From: Mnemiopsis leidyi
Lineage: Eukaryota > Ctenophora > Tentaculata > Lobata > Bolinopsidae
Assembly (NCBI GenBank): GCA_000226015.1
Contig: JH152834.1
Coordinates: forward strand, 315,871 to 374,758
DNA length: 58,888 bases
Reading direction: 5' to 3'
Shown here: positions 9,163 through 21,735 of the stretch, one piece after another
How positions within the stretch are numbered: position 1 is the first letter of the stretch
Layout of the letters: every line of letters begins with the position of its first letter
Made by a program: the position numbers and the translations under genes
Notes under the pieces: model-generated
The model's database searches: none
What the model saw: the letters and a program-made list of their open reading frames with translations, nothing else
Told to the model about the DNA's origin: nothing

Positions 9163-12100
9163 ATGGTAAATGAGTTGGATAAAAAGCTGGTTTCCAAAGA
9201 GAACAGACCTTTGGATAAATATGTAGACTTAACAAAAGATTATGATGATGACTTCATCACTTTGTCAGCAGCTCACATTGAAGATGCAAAATATGGTGAG
9301 TGGAACCGCCCCATTGTTCATTCTTGCGCCTTTATCTTATTGACATCTCATTTTGTTAAGAAATGATAGTGATGCATTGACTTCAGAAATAATGGGGAGG
9401 TGTCGGAAATTTGTTAACTTTTGCTACTTTTGGTTTTAGGTCTCCGAGATTTCGGTAATTACACATTTTTGCAAAACTAAGGGAGTCTGGAAATTACTCA
9501 TGTATTATTGAAAGACTATTTACTATTTACTATTTACTGTTTACTGTTTACTGTTTACTGTTTACTGTTTACTGTTTACTGTTTACTATTTACTGGTGAC
9601 TGTTTACTGTTTACTGTTTAATGTTTACTGTTTATTGTTTACTGTTTACTATTTACTGACGTTGTTTTGACGTTTTGAACTACATGTGATAGCGATTTTT
9701 AGTTTGAGACGAAACACATGTTCTTACAGAAATTATAAACTAAATTTGTACATCTTATTACATGAAAATAATGTCAAATCGGCAAGTCAAACAGTTCACA
9801 TCCGTTGTCCAAAAGGTTGATTTCAAAAAATGTAAAGTTTACGAGGCACACAGGAATCTTTACCCACACAAAAATTAAAAAAAAACGAAGTCACGTGACC
9901 TCGTTAACTACGCGTAAGAGGGACTGAGGACATCTGGGTCTTTCTCTAGATGATATTGATGCAATGGTAGTTGTGTCGCCCACGTGATGCCACAATCCTC
10001 CCTATAGATTTAGAGGAGCTAAATATAAGTATATTTGCATGAAGTAGTTAGATTACTGCATGAACTACCATGCACGTCCATTTGATAATGATTTTTCGTT
10101 TCAGTCTTCCTAAGTAGATGTAACAGCTTTCATGTTTGTAATTTCCGTATTTTTATATAAAGGCTCGTAGCTTTGTGATTTTACATCTTGTCACGAAATT
10201 TGAGCTTTAAATGATGGAAAACTTAAATATTGTCCCATCAAGTTGACAAAATATCCAAATGTATATTTTAATTACCACTGACGAATTGAGAAGCTATTTT
10301 CTGCCGTCTCAAATAATTTTTCTGGACAAATATAACGACACTTCCTAATATCTACTAATAAACATGTGTAATTTCCGACTCCTTCTGAGTCCTTCAGTCA
10401 AATATATTGTTATTCCCGATATCTCGTTGACCTAAAACTAAAAGTAGCAAAAGTAACAAATTTTCGACACCTCGCCATGTATTCTGACGTCTATTGATAT
10501 TTCATTTTGTGATTCAAACAAACATTTAACCCAACATTCTTTGACAGTTTTTCCACAACATTTCAGGCAGGGGGCATTATGGGAAAGCCTATGCAATGGA
10601 AAGTAATTCCAGTTCGGTTCGCGTTGCATACAACATAACATTCAGCGTGTTCTGGCACTACTTCACTATCCTTATCATGGTTACCCACTGTCTTCTCGTT
10701 TTCTACATAACCAACAAACCCTACTACATTATACTGGAGACTGCGTGTGTTTTGTTTTATGTTCTAGATGTTATCCTACACATTATCTTCTACACACCCC
10801 AGACATTTTTCCGTATTTCAAAAAGGAAGATGAAAACTGCCCTCAAATCAAAGCTGCAATTCATCTTGACAGTAACATTTATCTGTGATCTAGGCTGGAC
10901 ATATTATAGCTACTTTTATTCAGATGAAAGTCTTCAGGAGAAGGCCATACCATTTCAATTTTTGCGCTCCTTTGTATTTATTCTAAAGATCAGAACTTTT
11001 TATCACTTTTTCATGGTCGTCATAAAGACTATTGCAAGAATTCTACGAACAATATTTGTTATCATCCTCTATGTACTGTTTTTCTCGTGCATTGCGGTGC
11101 ATATATTTGGAGAGATTTATGAAAATTCTGAGGATGACAATGTGTATAAGTATGAATTCAGCAATGCTGCCCGGGCATTTGTGAGAATGTTCGTCCTGAT
11201 CACGACAGAAAACTACCCTGACGTCATGGAGCCGGTGTACCGATATCACAACGTGACCATCCTTTACTACATAATCTTCATCTACTTTGGAGTATTTATC
11301 TTAACCTCCATCTTGTTGGCTATCGTGGTGGACAATTACTGGACTATCGCGAAGATGAATGTCAAGAAGGAGAGATTGAGGGGGCGGAAGGAGTTGGCTA
11401 TAGCTTGGAATTTACTTGGGGATGGAGCAGGTAATCAGCACGACAGCACACTCTGAAATTTGTTCATCTGTGAAGAGATGGTTACTGGTTGTCGGTGTGT
11501 CTAATCAGTAATCCTCTCTCCTCAGAATTTTATAATTTTATTAAGGAGAGTTTGCAATACTAAAAACCGAGCATGCATTGGTTTCTAGTAGTTATGGTAC
11601 TATTTTTGACGTCTCTACTTTCAGAGAAACTGTCTGTTTACGACGAAAACCTGTTGATGGTATTCCGGATGCTCAAACCCAAAAACGATGACGAAGAGAT
11701 TATCATATTTCTCCAACAACTAACAGGGGGAATGAACAGGTCAGTTTTCAATTTGGTTTTTATTTAACGACATCCAGCGTGATTGTTATGTTATGAAGTC
11801 TGTGTGATGAAGTCTGTGTGATGAAGTCTGTGCGCAATATATCAGATATGCAATACCATCAGATATGCCATACGTATCCTTTATATAACGAAAAGGATTT
11901 GTTACTGTTGCAATTGGCTTCAATACACCATCCCTGAATATTTGATAACAAAAAAAGTACAGATACATCTTACAATCATTTCAGCTCGATTATAGAGTAC
12001 AAATCCTGGTTAACCCGGTGTATAGACATTCTGGACCTGGAAGTAGAACGAGCAGCTGATGAAGAAGAAGGCACGAACCTGATATCAGGTTTGGTGAAGA

Positions 12101-14996
12101 AGAGTGGTGGAAAGTTTATGATCTACCTGACCCTCACGATCCAGTCAACTGCGCTACAACGCGTCGTTATCATTCTCCTCTTCGTCCACACCTTCCTTAT
12201 AGTTGTCTTCCAGGCAGGCGAGGAGAAACTTTCGTACGTCGTTCAGTGGCTCAGAGTTGGTATTTCGGCTTTGTTTGTATTGGAGGTTTCTGTTAGGTTT
12301 AGCGTTTTGGCATATCTTCATTGGGAAGATTCTGGCAGAATGAACCGCACTCACCGTGTCATGAGGTGGATCAAGCGGGCCTCCCTGATGAACGTCATTG
12401 ATGTTGTCTTGGTAATTTTGGGCACAACCGCTAACAGTTTGTGGTTTTACATAGACGAGTCTTATGTGGTACCAGAAAATTCCAAATTGACAGAGTTTAT
12501 AGCTAAGGGACTGTGTGTTGTTTCGTCGACCATCATATTTATATTGAGACTTTTGGTTAACTCAGAGGAGGCTACGAAAGTGTACGCTTTGATGAAGCTC
12601 ATCTTTCCGGTGATGAAGGATCTAAGTGCTTTGTTCGTCATAGTTATCTATTCGTTTGCATGTTTTGGAGAAACTATATTCACTGAGTCTGTCAAGCAGG
12701 ACTACAGTAAGTATTGAAATCACTAACTCAAATCGATTGATTATTGGGCTATCTAAATTCATGTTTCCGATGTATTTTACTTTTAGAATCCTTAAACTGT
12801 AGCTCTTAAATTGTGGATTTAAATTTCTACTATGATTATAATTTGTTCATTTACAAACTAAATTGAACATTATTTTCAGGTCCAAATCCACCCCAGATGT
12901 TCACATCGTTCGGCCAAAGCTGCCAGAGATACGGCTTTGGTTCCAACTGGTGCTCCTTTGTAACTATCTTCCAAGTTTCGACAACAAGTAACTGGCATGA
13001 GAAGATGCAAAGTATCATTGAGTCAGGAGCAAAATACTATGGAGCTGTTTATTTCATCACAACCTACATTATATTTCACATGGTTATCATTAACCTTTTC
13101 GTCGCTATTTCATACGAGGCTTACAATAAGTTTGTGTCTAAACCTAAACAAGCAAAGAAAAGTCAATCTGCATCAAATAAACCCAAGAAACTCACTCAGC
13201 GCATTAAGTCCAGAATGGGAAAGTTTAAAGTTTTCCTAAATCAGTACACTAAGGGAACTAGAAAGTCGGTTTCATCCTCCCCTAGACCGGCCAGAAGAGC
13301 CTCGGTAACGATAAAACGGAAATCTTTGCATGGAATGCGGGAGAAGATTTCAGACTCTTCTCTCGGTGATGCGATTCCCGATATTAGAAGTAATGGAACT
13401 ATCGAGCCACCAAAAACTCCAGATCTTTCAAGCTTGCCCCGGGAAAAGAGACACGAAATGATGTTGAAACAAAAGATGCAGCAAAAAGGAGAAGCCAGGG
13501 GTCGTGCAAGGCGGCCGAGAAACACGGGAGATAAGGTTGGTAGTTTTGCGGAGGTAGTACGACAGTACACTGCCAAGAGTAGCGAGGAGATCTCTCTGGC
13601 TCCTGGCCAGAGAATCAAGGTGCTGGATAAAGCTGGGACCAAGTACAAAGGGGTCGTCGTTGAAGGACCAAATACCGGTAAGAATGGATGGTTTCCCGCT
13701 TTTGTCGTCGGTTCGTTTGTGTCAGATTTAAACAAAAATGCATCGGAAAAGAAGCCTCTCCCGAAATCAGAATCTCAGCCCAAATTTGTCAGAAAGCAGA
13801 ATGCAGACTGGACCAAAGACATTATTGGTCCAATGACTATCATGAACCCAGAGGAGCTAAAAGAACTTAACAAAATACTAAAGGCGAACGCTCGAGGATC
13901 ACGTTCAAGTACTGACAGCCATCGTGGAAGCATCGATGGAGGGGCCAGTCCAGTCAGTCCCAAACCCAATACCAGTCCGCTAACTCCAGGACCGCGGGTC
14001 TCTGCTCGAGCAAGCAATGTGCCTATGATGAATATTGTTGAGGAGGAAGAGGAGGAGGAAGCGGAGGAGTCGGACAACGACAACGTCTTCTTGGAAATAA
14101 ACAAATTGTACAGCAAGCCCATGCAGCTACCAGAGGTTGTGATTGAGCAGCCCTCTATCGTCCTTGAAGACGAGGAGGAGAAGGAGCAGGATAAGAAACA
14201 CCTTCAGAGCCCCAAAATTCACACACCTGAGATGAAAGCAAAGGAAAAGTGGAAGAAGAAAATGGCTAATAAAGGCAAGGAAATTCCGGATTGGGCCAGA
14301 AAGTTCATGTCCCAAACTAACACGAAAGTCGCAGATTCCTCGGCAATCAAAAGTCCTACCGAGTCAGAAGAGACGGATCCTCTTTCCAGGATCACTCCTG
14401 GGCCACTGACTTCGAAGGAGCCGCAGCCAGGAAAATCGGATTCCTTACAAACGGAATCAGCTGTCCAAACCTCTAAACAATCCAACAGTTTGTTGAGGGG
14501 TCTAAGGATAAAACTGCCTTCTGATAAAGACTTGGTCGTTATAAATAACATTGCTTCTGATGGTACATCTCCAAATAACAACCTATTGGTCTCTGAAAAC
14601 AGGGGAACTGAAAGCAAATCGACAATTTTAAATATACCCGAAAGTCCGGACAAGAACAAACCCGTGGTTCATGTGGTGGCTACCCCATCTCCAACTGTTA
14701 CTGTTGTTCTACCAGCCACCGACGAAACGTCCTCGCAGCAGCCTGAACAGAGCCAGCAGAATACCGCTGTTGCCGAGCCTGAAACCGAGTCAGAAAAAGC
14801 AAAAAACAATCCTGAATCTAATTCTAATCGTAAGTTTTGGCGGAGGAATAGACGAGATAAAGTTAGTAGGTCTGGTTCGCTGCCAGCTGCTTTAACCAGC
14901 ACTTTGGAGAAGCAGCCCCCCGTTAAACGATCAGAAACTGAGGTTAAAATTGTAGTGCAACCTCCGGCATTTGAGCATATAGTAGATTTTGAGTAG
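9163..14996 (+). CDS. Two-pore channel (TPC)-like cation channel with SH3-like tail, 5 exons, 1316 aa
   Basis: Exons 9163-9295, 10567-11430, 11625-11739, 11985-12706 and 12880-14996 join in phases 1, 1, 2, 1 to one frame. Two six-helix domains are separated by a cytosolic linker. The domain I pore loop, FVLITTENYPDVMEP (about 251-265), matches the TPC pattern TTxNxPDVMxP. The domain II loop is IFQVSTTSNW (about 641-650). TPCs are endolysosomal or plasma-membrane Na+/Ca2+ channels. Domain II S4 has only one arginine in its usual region, so voltage sensing may be weak. The tail of about 600 residues is polar and basic/acidic. It includes an SH3-like fold at about 831-890 (VVRQY, EEISLAPGQRIKVLD, GWFPAFVV), where the usual WW pair reads YK. 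The start at 9163 follows an in-frame stop at 9145; an earlier exon cannot be excluded. Confidence 0.88.
9520..9660. repeat. Heptamer microsatellite (TTTACTG)n in TPC intron 1
   Basis: About 20 near-perfect copies of a 7-bp unit (TTTACTG, with TTTACTA variants) lie inside the first intron of the two-pore channel gene. A second, differently spelled heptamer array is at 16.9-17.3 kb. Confidence 0.9.
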
Positions 14997-16440
14997 TTCA
15001 TTTGATTTCGTAGTTGTAATACACGTTTTGTAAATAGTGACATTAAGTTATTGTCAGATTAATTTTTTTACAATCACTCAAATTTCATAAGATGCTATAT
15101 TATGTTCATTGTATGAAATGTTATGTAGTTTCTTAAACTATCAGTAAAAAGTAAATTACCGATACCATCAACTTGACACCTAAGATATTTCTCTGTCACC
15201 TAATACTTTAATATTCCAATTTTGCCAATTAGCTTTTGCAACTGTTACTTTTATTGAAAAGCGTAATATTACTTGTCAAGCACTTGATTTAATTTAGAAA
15301 CTTCAGGGAAAATGTACGGTTTAAAGCAGTGGCCAAAAAACATGGCCATTGCTAGTCGAAAATAGCAGAAAATACTCTACACAACTAATAACACAACTAA
15401 TAGTGAATAGTTTAGCTGCATTTGTAAATACTTTCTAGAAACGTCCCCAATTTATTGAAGTGTGAGTTTTAGAGCTGTTCTGCTGAGGTTCTCTACGACT
15501 ACATTATCATACTAAACTTGTTTCCTCTTTATCATATAATACCCATATGTAACTACTGCTAAATATATACTACCGAACTTTATCGTGTTATACAGAGTTA
15601 CAGCGATGCCACCCCACAAACAACGTCACGCCACCCCGCAGCCCCTCCATCTGTCCACGTGATCAACCCTTCTCTAACCCACTTTCAGTGTACATTTTGT
15701 ACATTGTACTCCGAACATCCTATTGAATTACCGATGTGTTATGTAGTTAGTAACCATGCTGACCTGCTACCTGTTGCTCTGCTGTTGCCATGGTTACAGG
15801 GAAAAGTGTGTGCGTGCTCTTCTTTCCGTTGTCCTTTCAGACTGGTGACGCAGCTCAGTAATCACATACCTAAGTATAGAGAAGTTAACCAGCAACTATC
15901 AAACGAGAAAATGGGGATCGTTTGTGGGCAGATTTGTGGTTTTTGTTCATTAATCGTCTGAGATGGATGGAATCATGTAATTAGAATTGACGTAAATTCA
16001 GGATACCATGCAGCAATTTACGAATGTGGATATCCATTGAACTTCGCTATGACAAATCTATATAATAAAATCGTAAACAGTAAACTACACATTATTGATA
16101 AATGTTGATATCCTGCACATTAACGGAGATTTCTCATGTGGTTGACATAAGAATTAAGAATAGGTCCTGTGTTTAGAGTCACGTTTACCATCTGGAATTA
16201 ATCTACTGGCAAAAATTTGAACTCGAAGACCTAAAAGCAAAGTTCTATGCAGTATGCAGTAATGTCATACGTATTATGTAACAGTTTGATAAATTCTCTA
16301 ACAGTTTGATAGATTTGTAACAGATGGCTGACGGCCATTTCACATTCATTGTCGCCACAGTAGAACGCCTCGCAACACTATTAGTATTGCTGCACGTGCA
16401 AATTATTGCTGCGCCGACACACTGTGCTCCTAAGAAGTGC
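14997..16440. other. Intergenic region between the channel and the 16.4-kb gene
   Basis: AT-rich, presumably including the 3' UTR of the channel gene and, on the other strand, the 3' UTR of the 16.4-17.8 kb gene. No exon-like segment is supported. The short + strand ORF at 15.66-15.96 kb has no recognisable domain. Confidence 0.35.
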
Positions 16441-17804
16441 CTACGCCCTACTGCAATTAATAACAACGTTGGATGAGACAAAGAAGACGTGGCTGACAAC
16501 CCCGAGCTGGTCGTTGTGCTCCAACTTTGTCAGTTCAGGCAACTCTTCACCGAACTCCTTTGTCCAATATCCGGAAATTTGATAAAGGAACACTTGTGGG
16601 AGGTAATTGTGAATTTTTATTGATCTCCCAACAGAACCAGTGATATCAATGTCCTGCCAACCTTTGTGAGTTGGAATCTCTATTTGCTGGCATTAACTTA
16701 TCAGATGTTGTTCGGATCGCGTAGTTTCTTAGCTCGTCAGGATTCTGTAACTTAGCCAAATCCTATAGAATAATGATAAAGTGTTTTAATATTACATACT
16801 CAAGTGCTTAGATTTGATAGTAGTGCGAATTTTGATCTCTAAAACCGACTCATCACCCATTCCTCAAAAAACTTGATAAACAGCAGACTTATTTACCAAA
16901 AACATGTCGCTGGACGAAGTTCTGTAAACCAGTAAGAATCAGCTATTCACTACTTACTACTCACTACTCACTACTCACTAATATCTACTCACTACTCACT
17001 ATTTACTACTCAATACTCACTACTCACTACTCACTACTCACTACTCATTACTCACTACTCAATACTCACTACTCATTACTCACTACTCACTACTCACTAC
17101 TCACTACTCACTACTTACTACTTACTACTCACTATTCACTACTCAATACTCACTACTTACTACTCACTACTCACTATTCACTACTTACTACTCACTACTC
17201 ACTATTCACTACTCACTACTCACTACTCACTACTCACTATTCACTATTCACTACTCACTACTCAATACTCAATACTCCTTACTCACTACTAACTACTCAC
17301 TGCTCACTACTCATTACTCACTACTCCTTACTCACTACTAACTACTCTATATACTTCATCAACATTGATCAGAAATATCTCCCTGTTTCTATTAATAGGA
17401 AGCTTACAGAAAGTAGCAAGTTGCATCTTTGTTAACCTGGTCAAATCCGAACGCGTGCCGGAGGCCACCTACCCACCTTAGCTGTTTACAAAATAAAGTC
17501 AGTTCAGCGCTAGTCATAGATGTGCTGAACAGCCAGACTTCTGAGACTTGTTGTAGAGCGTTGCTATTATTGTTTGATCGCTACTCAGATGAAGCTGTCA
17601 TTTCTACTGTCAAGTAGATAATTTACCTGCTCGTTTCCAAAAAGCTGTATTCAATTTACTCTCCTTTCTTCTCTTAGAACTATCAATGGCTTTTTTTAAT
17701 TTGGCTTGGATAAAGTTTTTGATATTTGTTGATTTTTTGTACACACAGTGACAGTTTAATGTAGTCCAATCGTCATAAAAAGGTTGAAGTTTGAAGTTTG
17801 ACAT
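16441..17804 (-). CDS. Unidentified four-exon gene, about 194 aa, with an apparent 1-nt frameshift
   Basis: Minus-strand exons 17627-17804, 17408-17468, 16897-16921 (25 nt) and 16441-16762 have GT-AG borders and agreeing phases (1, 2, 0). The protein starts MSNFKLQPFYDDW, passes through a Lys-rich helix and FWKRAGG-LRHAFGFDQVNKD, then DLAKLQNPDELRNYAIRTTS. In the last exon the frame changes near 16694. Before it the text ends in TSDKLMPA. After it, one frame over, it continues IEIPTHKGWQDIDITGS, YLPQVFLYQISGYWTKEFGE and ELPELTKLEHNDQLGVV. One extra A in an AAA run there would explain the break, as either an assembly error or a mutation. I do not recognise the family; no signal peptide or membrane segment is visible. 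The 5' end may include another exon (an acceptor-like site sits just before the ATG). Confidence 0.55.
16944..17347. repeat. Heptamer array (TACTCAC)n filling an intron
   Basis: Some 55 copies of a 7-bp unit (CTACTCA and variants) occupy nearly all of the 486-base intron between exons 2 and 3 of the unidentified minus-strand gene. Variants such as TACTTAC and TACTAAC are interspersed. Confidence 0.9.
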
Positions 17805-18899
17805 GCACTGTAACCAGATATCGGGTTTAGACCTTGTCTCAATCGATCAACAAAACTAATCTGTTGCCCGATATGATTTCCATGACGATTACTTGGTACA
17901 CAACAATTCTCCGAGAACTGTGTGATTGCTTCGAGCCTCTTCCATTATTCACCTATTATGTGGAATGCAGATATTGCATCAGACGAAATCTGAAACCACC
18001 CAATTAATATCAATGAATATATACAGCCATGTAACAATATCTCTAGGCCATGAGAAATTTCCCTCAATTCTCTATTCTGTTCTCCATTCACATTATACTT
18101 AATGAGCCGCTTCATAATTTGCAATTATAATTTTCGCTGTCAGAAGTGGTCCAGCACAGTATTGCTTTCGCAGAGGAACCTGATAAATAGTAAATACTTT
18201 AGCCTACAAACACAGTAAAAACATTAAATCTAAATGCAGACGAAGATACGGTTTTATCATTTTGATGAAATTGTACATAGTATTATTATCCATCCTGCGT
18301 GTTCTTATGTTTGGAATTTATCTTCAAATCGCAAAGTTTTGTTCTTCTTTATCTTAATGCCAAGGTGAAACTATTTCTGTTTATCGAGGATGATTGTGGT
18401 CTCAAGTGAGATACTCAGATAAAAATAATTTCCGTTTATCTCTCCTAATATTCGACCTCTTGTCAACATCGTGGTATTTAGACGGTTAGACTTTGTAACT
18501 GGTGACATTAAAACACAGCAAATTATTACATTGGTACGGCAAAGTATTCATTGATTCACAGTGCCACCAAATAAGGGCATGCTTGTTGCCAATCCGTTGT
18601 GTACAGGTGAACCGTAACTGGATATTCACTGATGTGGCTTGCTCGTCATGTTGATAGCAACTGGTATATCAAATATCAGCTTTGTTTTTCGTATCCGTTA
18701 AAAGAAGGTGTATAGAAATGTACTGTAGTGAATGTGTAGTGGTCAATAGTGATGTCAAACTCGATTGATGGCCGCAAGACATGCAGCACGATGGTATGAC
18801 ATGCTAAAATTTTGGGGCTGACAGAGTATCTTCTGTTCACAAAAAACACTAGGTTTGAAGATTCAAGGATGGAAAAATCAGGGAGGCATTCTATCACAG
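17805..18899. other. Intergenic, no gene seen
   Basis: AT-rich sequence upstream of the minus-strand gene. The small minus ORF at 18.68-18.90 kb shows no domain or splice support. Confidence 0.3.
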
Positions 18900-20712
18900 T
18901 AGCCCTTACAACCCCAAAAGACTAATTTTATACGTGACGCGCAAAACAAAACTCATAATCGAACGAGTCTATTTCATATTTACGTTGACATAACAGATGG
19001 TGGCGCACGCCAAACAATATTGCGCGCGCACTTTGTATGATTTTATTAACCTCTCAGTTTGAAGAGATTAATTATATCCATCTACCGTTCAAACTTCAGC
19101 TTTGAGCTGCGATTGTCGCGGTGATACCCGACTATCACAGCTCAAAGTTGGGACAGCAGGGCTAGGCAACGTCTAGCAAGCTCAAAGCTGAACGAATATA
19201 ATATATAACCTCGTCAGCTTCCAATTTGCTGACGAGATTATATCCGTCTAGTGGGTATCACTATCAGTATCACTCACTATCAGCGGGCCGCGACAATTAA
19301 TTTGCAGTGAATTTGAAGCGACCAATTCCAAATTCTGTAGTTTTAGCTTGTTATTAGTACCTAGTCTAGTATAGTTCTAATGATCATCATATGTCGATAC
19401 AGCTTGTAGGTTGATAACCTACCCATACTCATAACTGTCGAGGCCATTCAGTACGCGCTCAGTCTCAGTCTCACGAATTTCTGGCACGTTAAGCATGAAC
19501 TCTGGTATAACTATAATGTTTTGCTTTGTCGCGGTGATACCCGACTCTCGCAGCTCAAACTCAAAGTCAAAGAACGGTAGCTCGTTACACGTTAGAACGG
19601 TAGACGGATTATAATCTCGTCAAGTTTTGCTACTAGCATTTAATTACTTCTTGTACGGCAGCGCGCACCCTCCTGTCATTTTATTCCCATTTTATTCCCA
19701 TTTTATTCCNNNNNNNNNNNAGATATTTCCTTGTGTTTGAAGTTGTATCTCGAAAACTGACTGATAGACCCCCTATTTTCTCCACGTTATCTTTTAATTT
19801 AGGTCAAAAGGAACATACTGTGAAATTTTCAAGAAAATCGTACGGTCGGAACATTTCCAATTTTGAGTTTAAAATTCTATATTTTCCATTGCAACGGCAA
19901 ATTTAAGGGCATTCAATGGAACAACTTTGCCGAAAGGCCTTCTGACAACCCCAGAAGAATAATTTTATACGTGACGCGCAAAACAAAACTCATGATGCAA
20001 CAAGTCTATTTCATATTTACGTTGACATAACAGATGGTGCGCGCGCACTTTAGATGATTTTATTTACCTCTCATGTCTCAGTTTGAGGAGATTATATCCA
20101 TCTACCGTTCTTCAGGCTTCAGCTTTGAGCTGCGATTGTCGCGGTGATACCCGACTCTCACAGCTCAAATGTCAAAGTTGGGGCAGCAGGGCTAGGCAAA
20201 GCTGGACGAATATAACCTCGCCTCGTTGCTCGTCAGTTTTCAATTTGCTGACGAGATTATTATATATTACTCTTCCGTTCTTTGAGTTTGATATGAGCTG
20301 CGAGCAGTGAGAGTTGGGTATCAGTATCACTATCACCGGGCCGCGACAATTAATTTGCAGTGAATTTGAAGCGACCAATTCCAAATTCTGTAGTTATACT
20401 TATAGCTTGTTATTATTACCTAGTCTAGTATAGTTCTAATGATCATCATATGTCGATACTGCTTGTAAGTTGATAACCTACTCATACTCATAACTGTCGA
20501 GGCCATTCAGTACGCGCTCAGTCTCAGTCTCACGAATTTCTGGTACGTTAAGCATGAACTCTGGTATAACTATAACTATAATGTTTTGCTTTGACGCGGT
20601 GATACCCGACTCTCGCAGCTCAAACTCAAAGAACGGTAGCTTGTTAGAACGGTAGACGGATTATAATCTCGTCAAGTTTTGCTACTAGCATTTGATTACT
20701 TCTCGCATTTTA
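18900..20712. repeat. Tandem duplication of about 1.04 kb built from short repeats, split by an N-gap
   Basis: Copy A (about 18.91-19.65 kb) and copy B (about 19.95-20.71 kb) align through many landmarks: TACGTGACGCGCAAAACAAA (18931 and 19968), the AACAGATGGTG words, TTGTCGCGGTGATACCCGAC, GTACGCGCTCAGTCTCAG and GTTTTGCTACTAGCATTT. The offset drifts from about 1037 to 1059. Each copy holds several units of the GTCGCGGTGATACCC / ATAATCTCGTCAA family in both orientations. The gap (19710-19720) lies between the copies, so an assembly artefact must be considered. Confidence 0.75.
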
Positions 20713-21735
20713 ATTTTTAACTGCACCTACTCTCAGATTCCGATTAAAATAATAAATGTCGATAATCATGATATGGTTCGTTGATAAGGATTAGGTTTTT
20801 ACTTATTAGAGCATGACCATCTTGTTAACTTATGTGAAATAAACACCACTGTCCAAAAATAAACAAACTATTTGACCAAACGCAGCCGTGTCTACTGAAC
20901 ATTAAATACCCACTGCAGATCAGTAGTATTAAGGAATCAAACTTATTAGAGCTCTAGTTCATCAACAAAGTGGTGTAATGATTGAACTGAAGAAACACGA
21001 TATCACTGTCTTCTTGATTGATATAGACATGTTTTTCAGACCTTCCTCAGCTGGCTCATGGTTTTGCTTTTATTTCACGAAATTGTAGAACTTTCTTACT
21101 CAGGTTCAAGTTAAGTGTAGTGTGTACTTCATAAAATTTCTCTATGGCCGTTTTATGAAATTTGAATTATGTGTTCAAGTCTGTGTCGCATTTTAACTTC
21201 AGTTTAAGCGGTTAACTTTATCTTTCTTTGTTTATGTAGATGGTGCTAAAGCGTACCATATTGATGTACCAATGAGGGCTCAATTACAGTTATACAGTGA
21301 ATGCATACAAGGTTTCCATCAAACAAAAAATTGGCAAATGAATGAAGTTTTCATCGCTGCCACATTAATGAGAACGTTTGTCACACCTTATTTACGGGGC
21401 GACACTGTGACACTACAATCCACCTCACACTTGCATTTCTATTGACCAGTTTCCCTTTGAATTACATCGACATGACCGTGAAAGCTTGGCAGGATCCAAG
21501 AACTACTGGCGTTCAAAACACTGTCAGAATTAAAAAAGCATTATGATTGAGATTCATTTGACTAGAAATAACATTTGAATCACTAAAAAATCTAACTAAG
21601 GATATTTTCCCACATTAGCTGTTTCAACCAAGAACTATCAAGGAAAGTTTGCTTTACAATTAGACAAAACGATTAATATTTCTTGAAATGACGCCTTTTT
21701 GTGTATTTTAGTGATAGTAATACCTACAGGTGAGA
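20713..21735. other. Upstream flank of the EF-hand gene with a possible decayed coding segment
   Basis: From 21241 a + strand frame following an acceptor-like TTTATGTAG reads GAKAYHIDVPMRAQLQLYSE for about 65 codons before a stop near 21442. It could be a transposon relic or an unplaced exon; no family is recognised. An acceptor-like CTACAG lies just before the EF-hand start codon, so a 5' UTR exon may lie in this stretch. Confidence 0.25.

Noticed and set aside
10596..11456. 286-codon ORF taken as a complete channel
   Set aside because: It is exon 2 of the two-pore channel. The frame continues upstream to the acceptor at 10567 and is cut by a donor at 11431.
13775..15043. Minus-strand ORFs opposite the channel tail
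   Set aside because: Shadows of the biased Ser/Glu/Pro-rich coding sequence; no domains or splice sites.
16944..17347. Telomeric or interstitial telomere repeat
   Set aside because: The unit is TACTCAC, not TTAGGG or a known variant, and it sits inside an intron.
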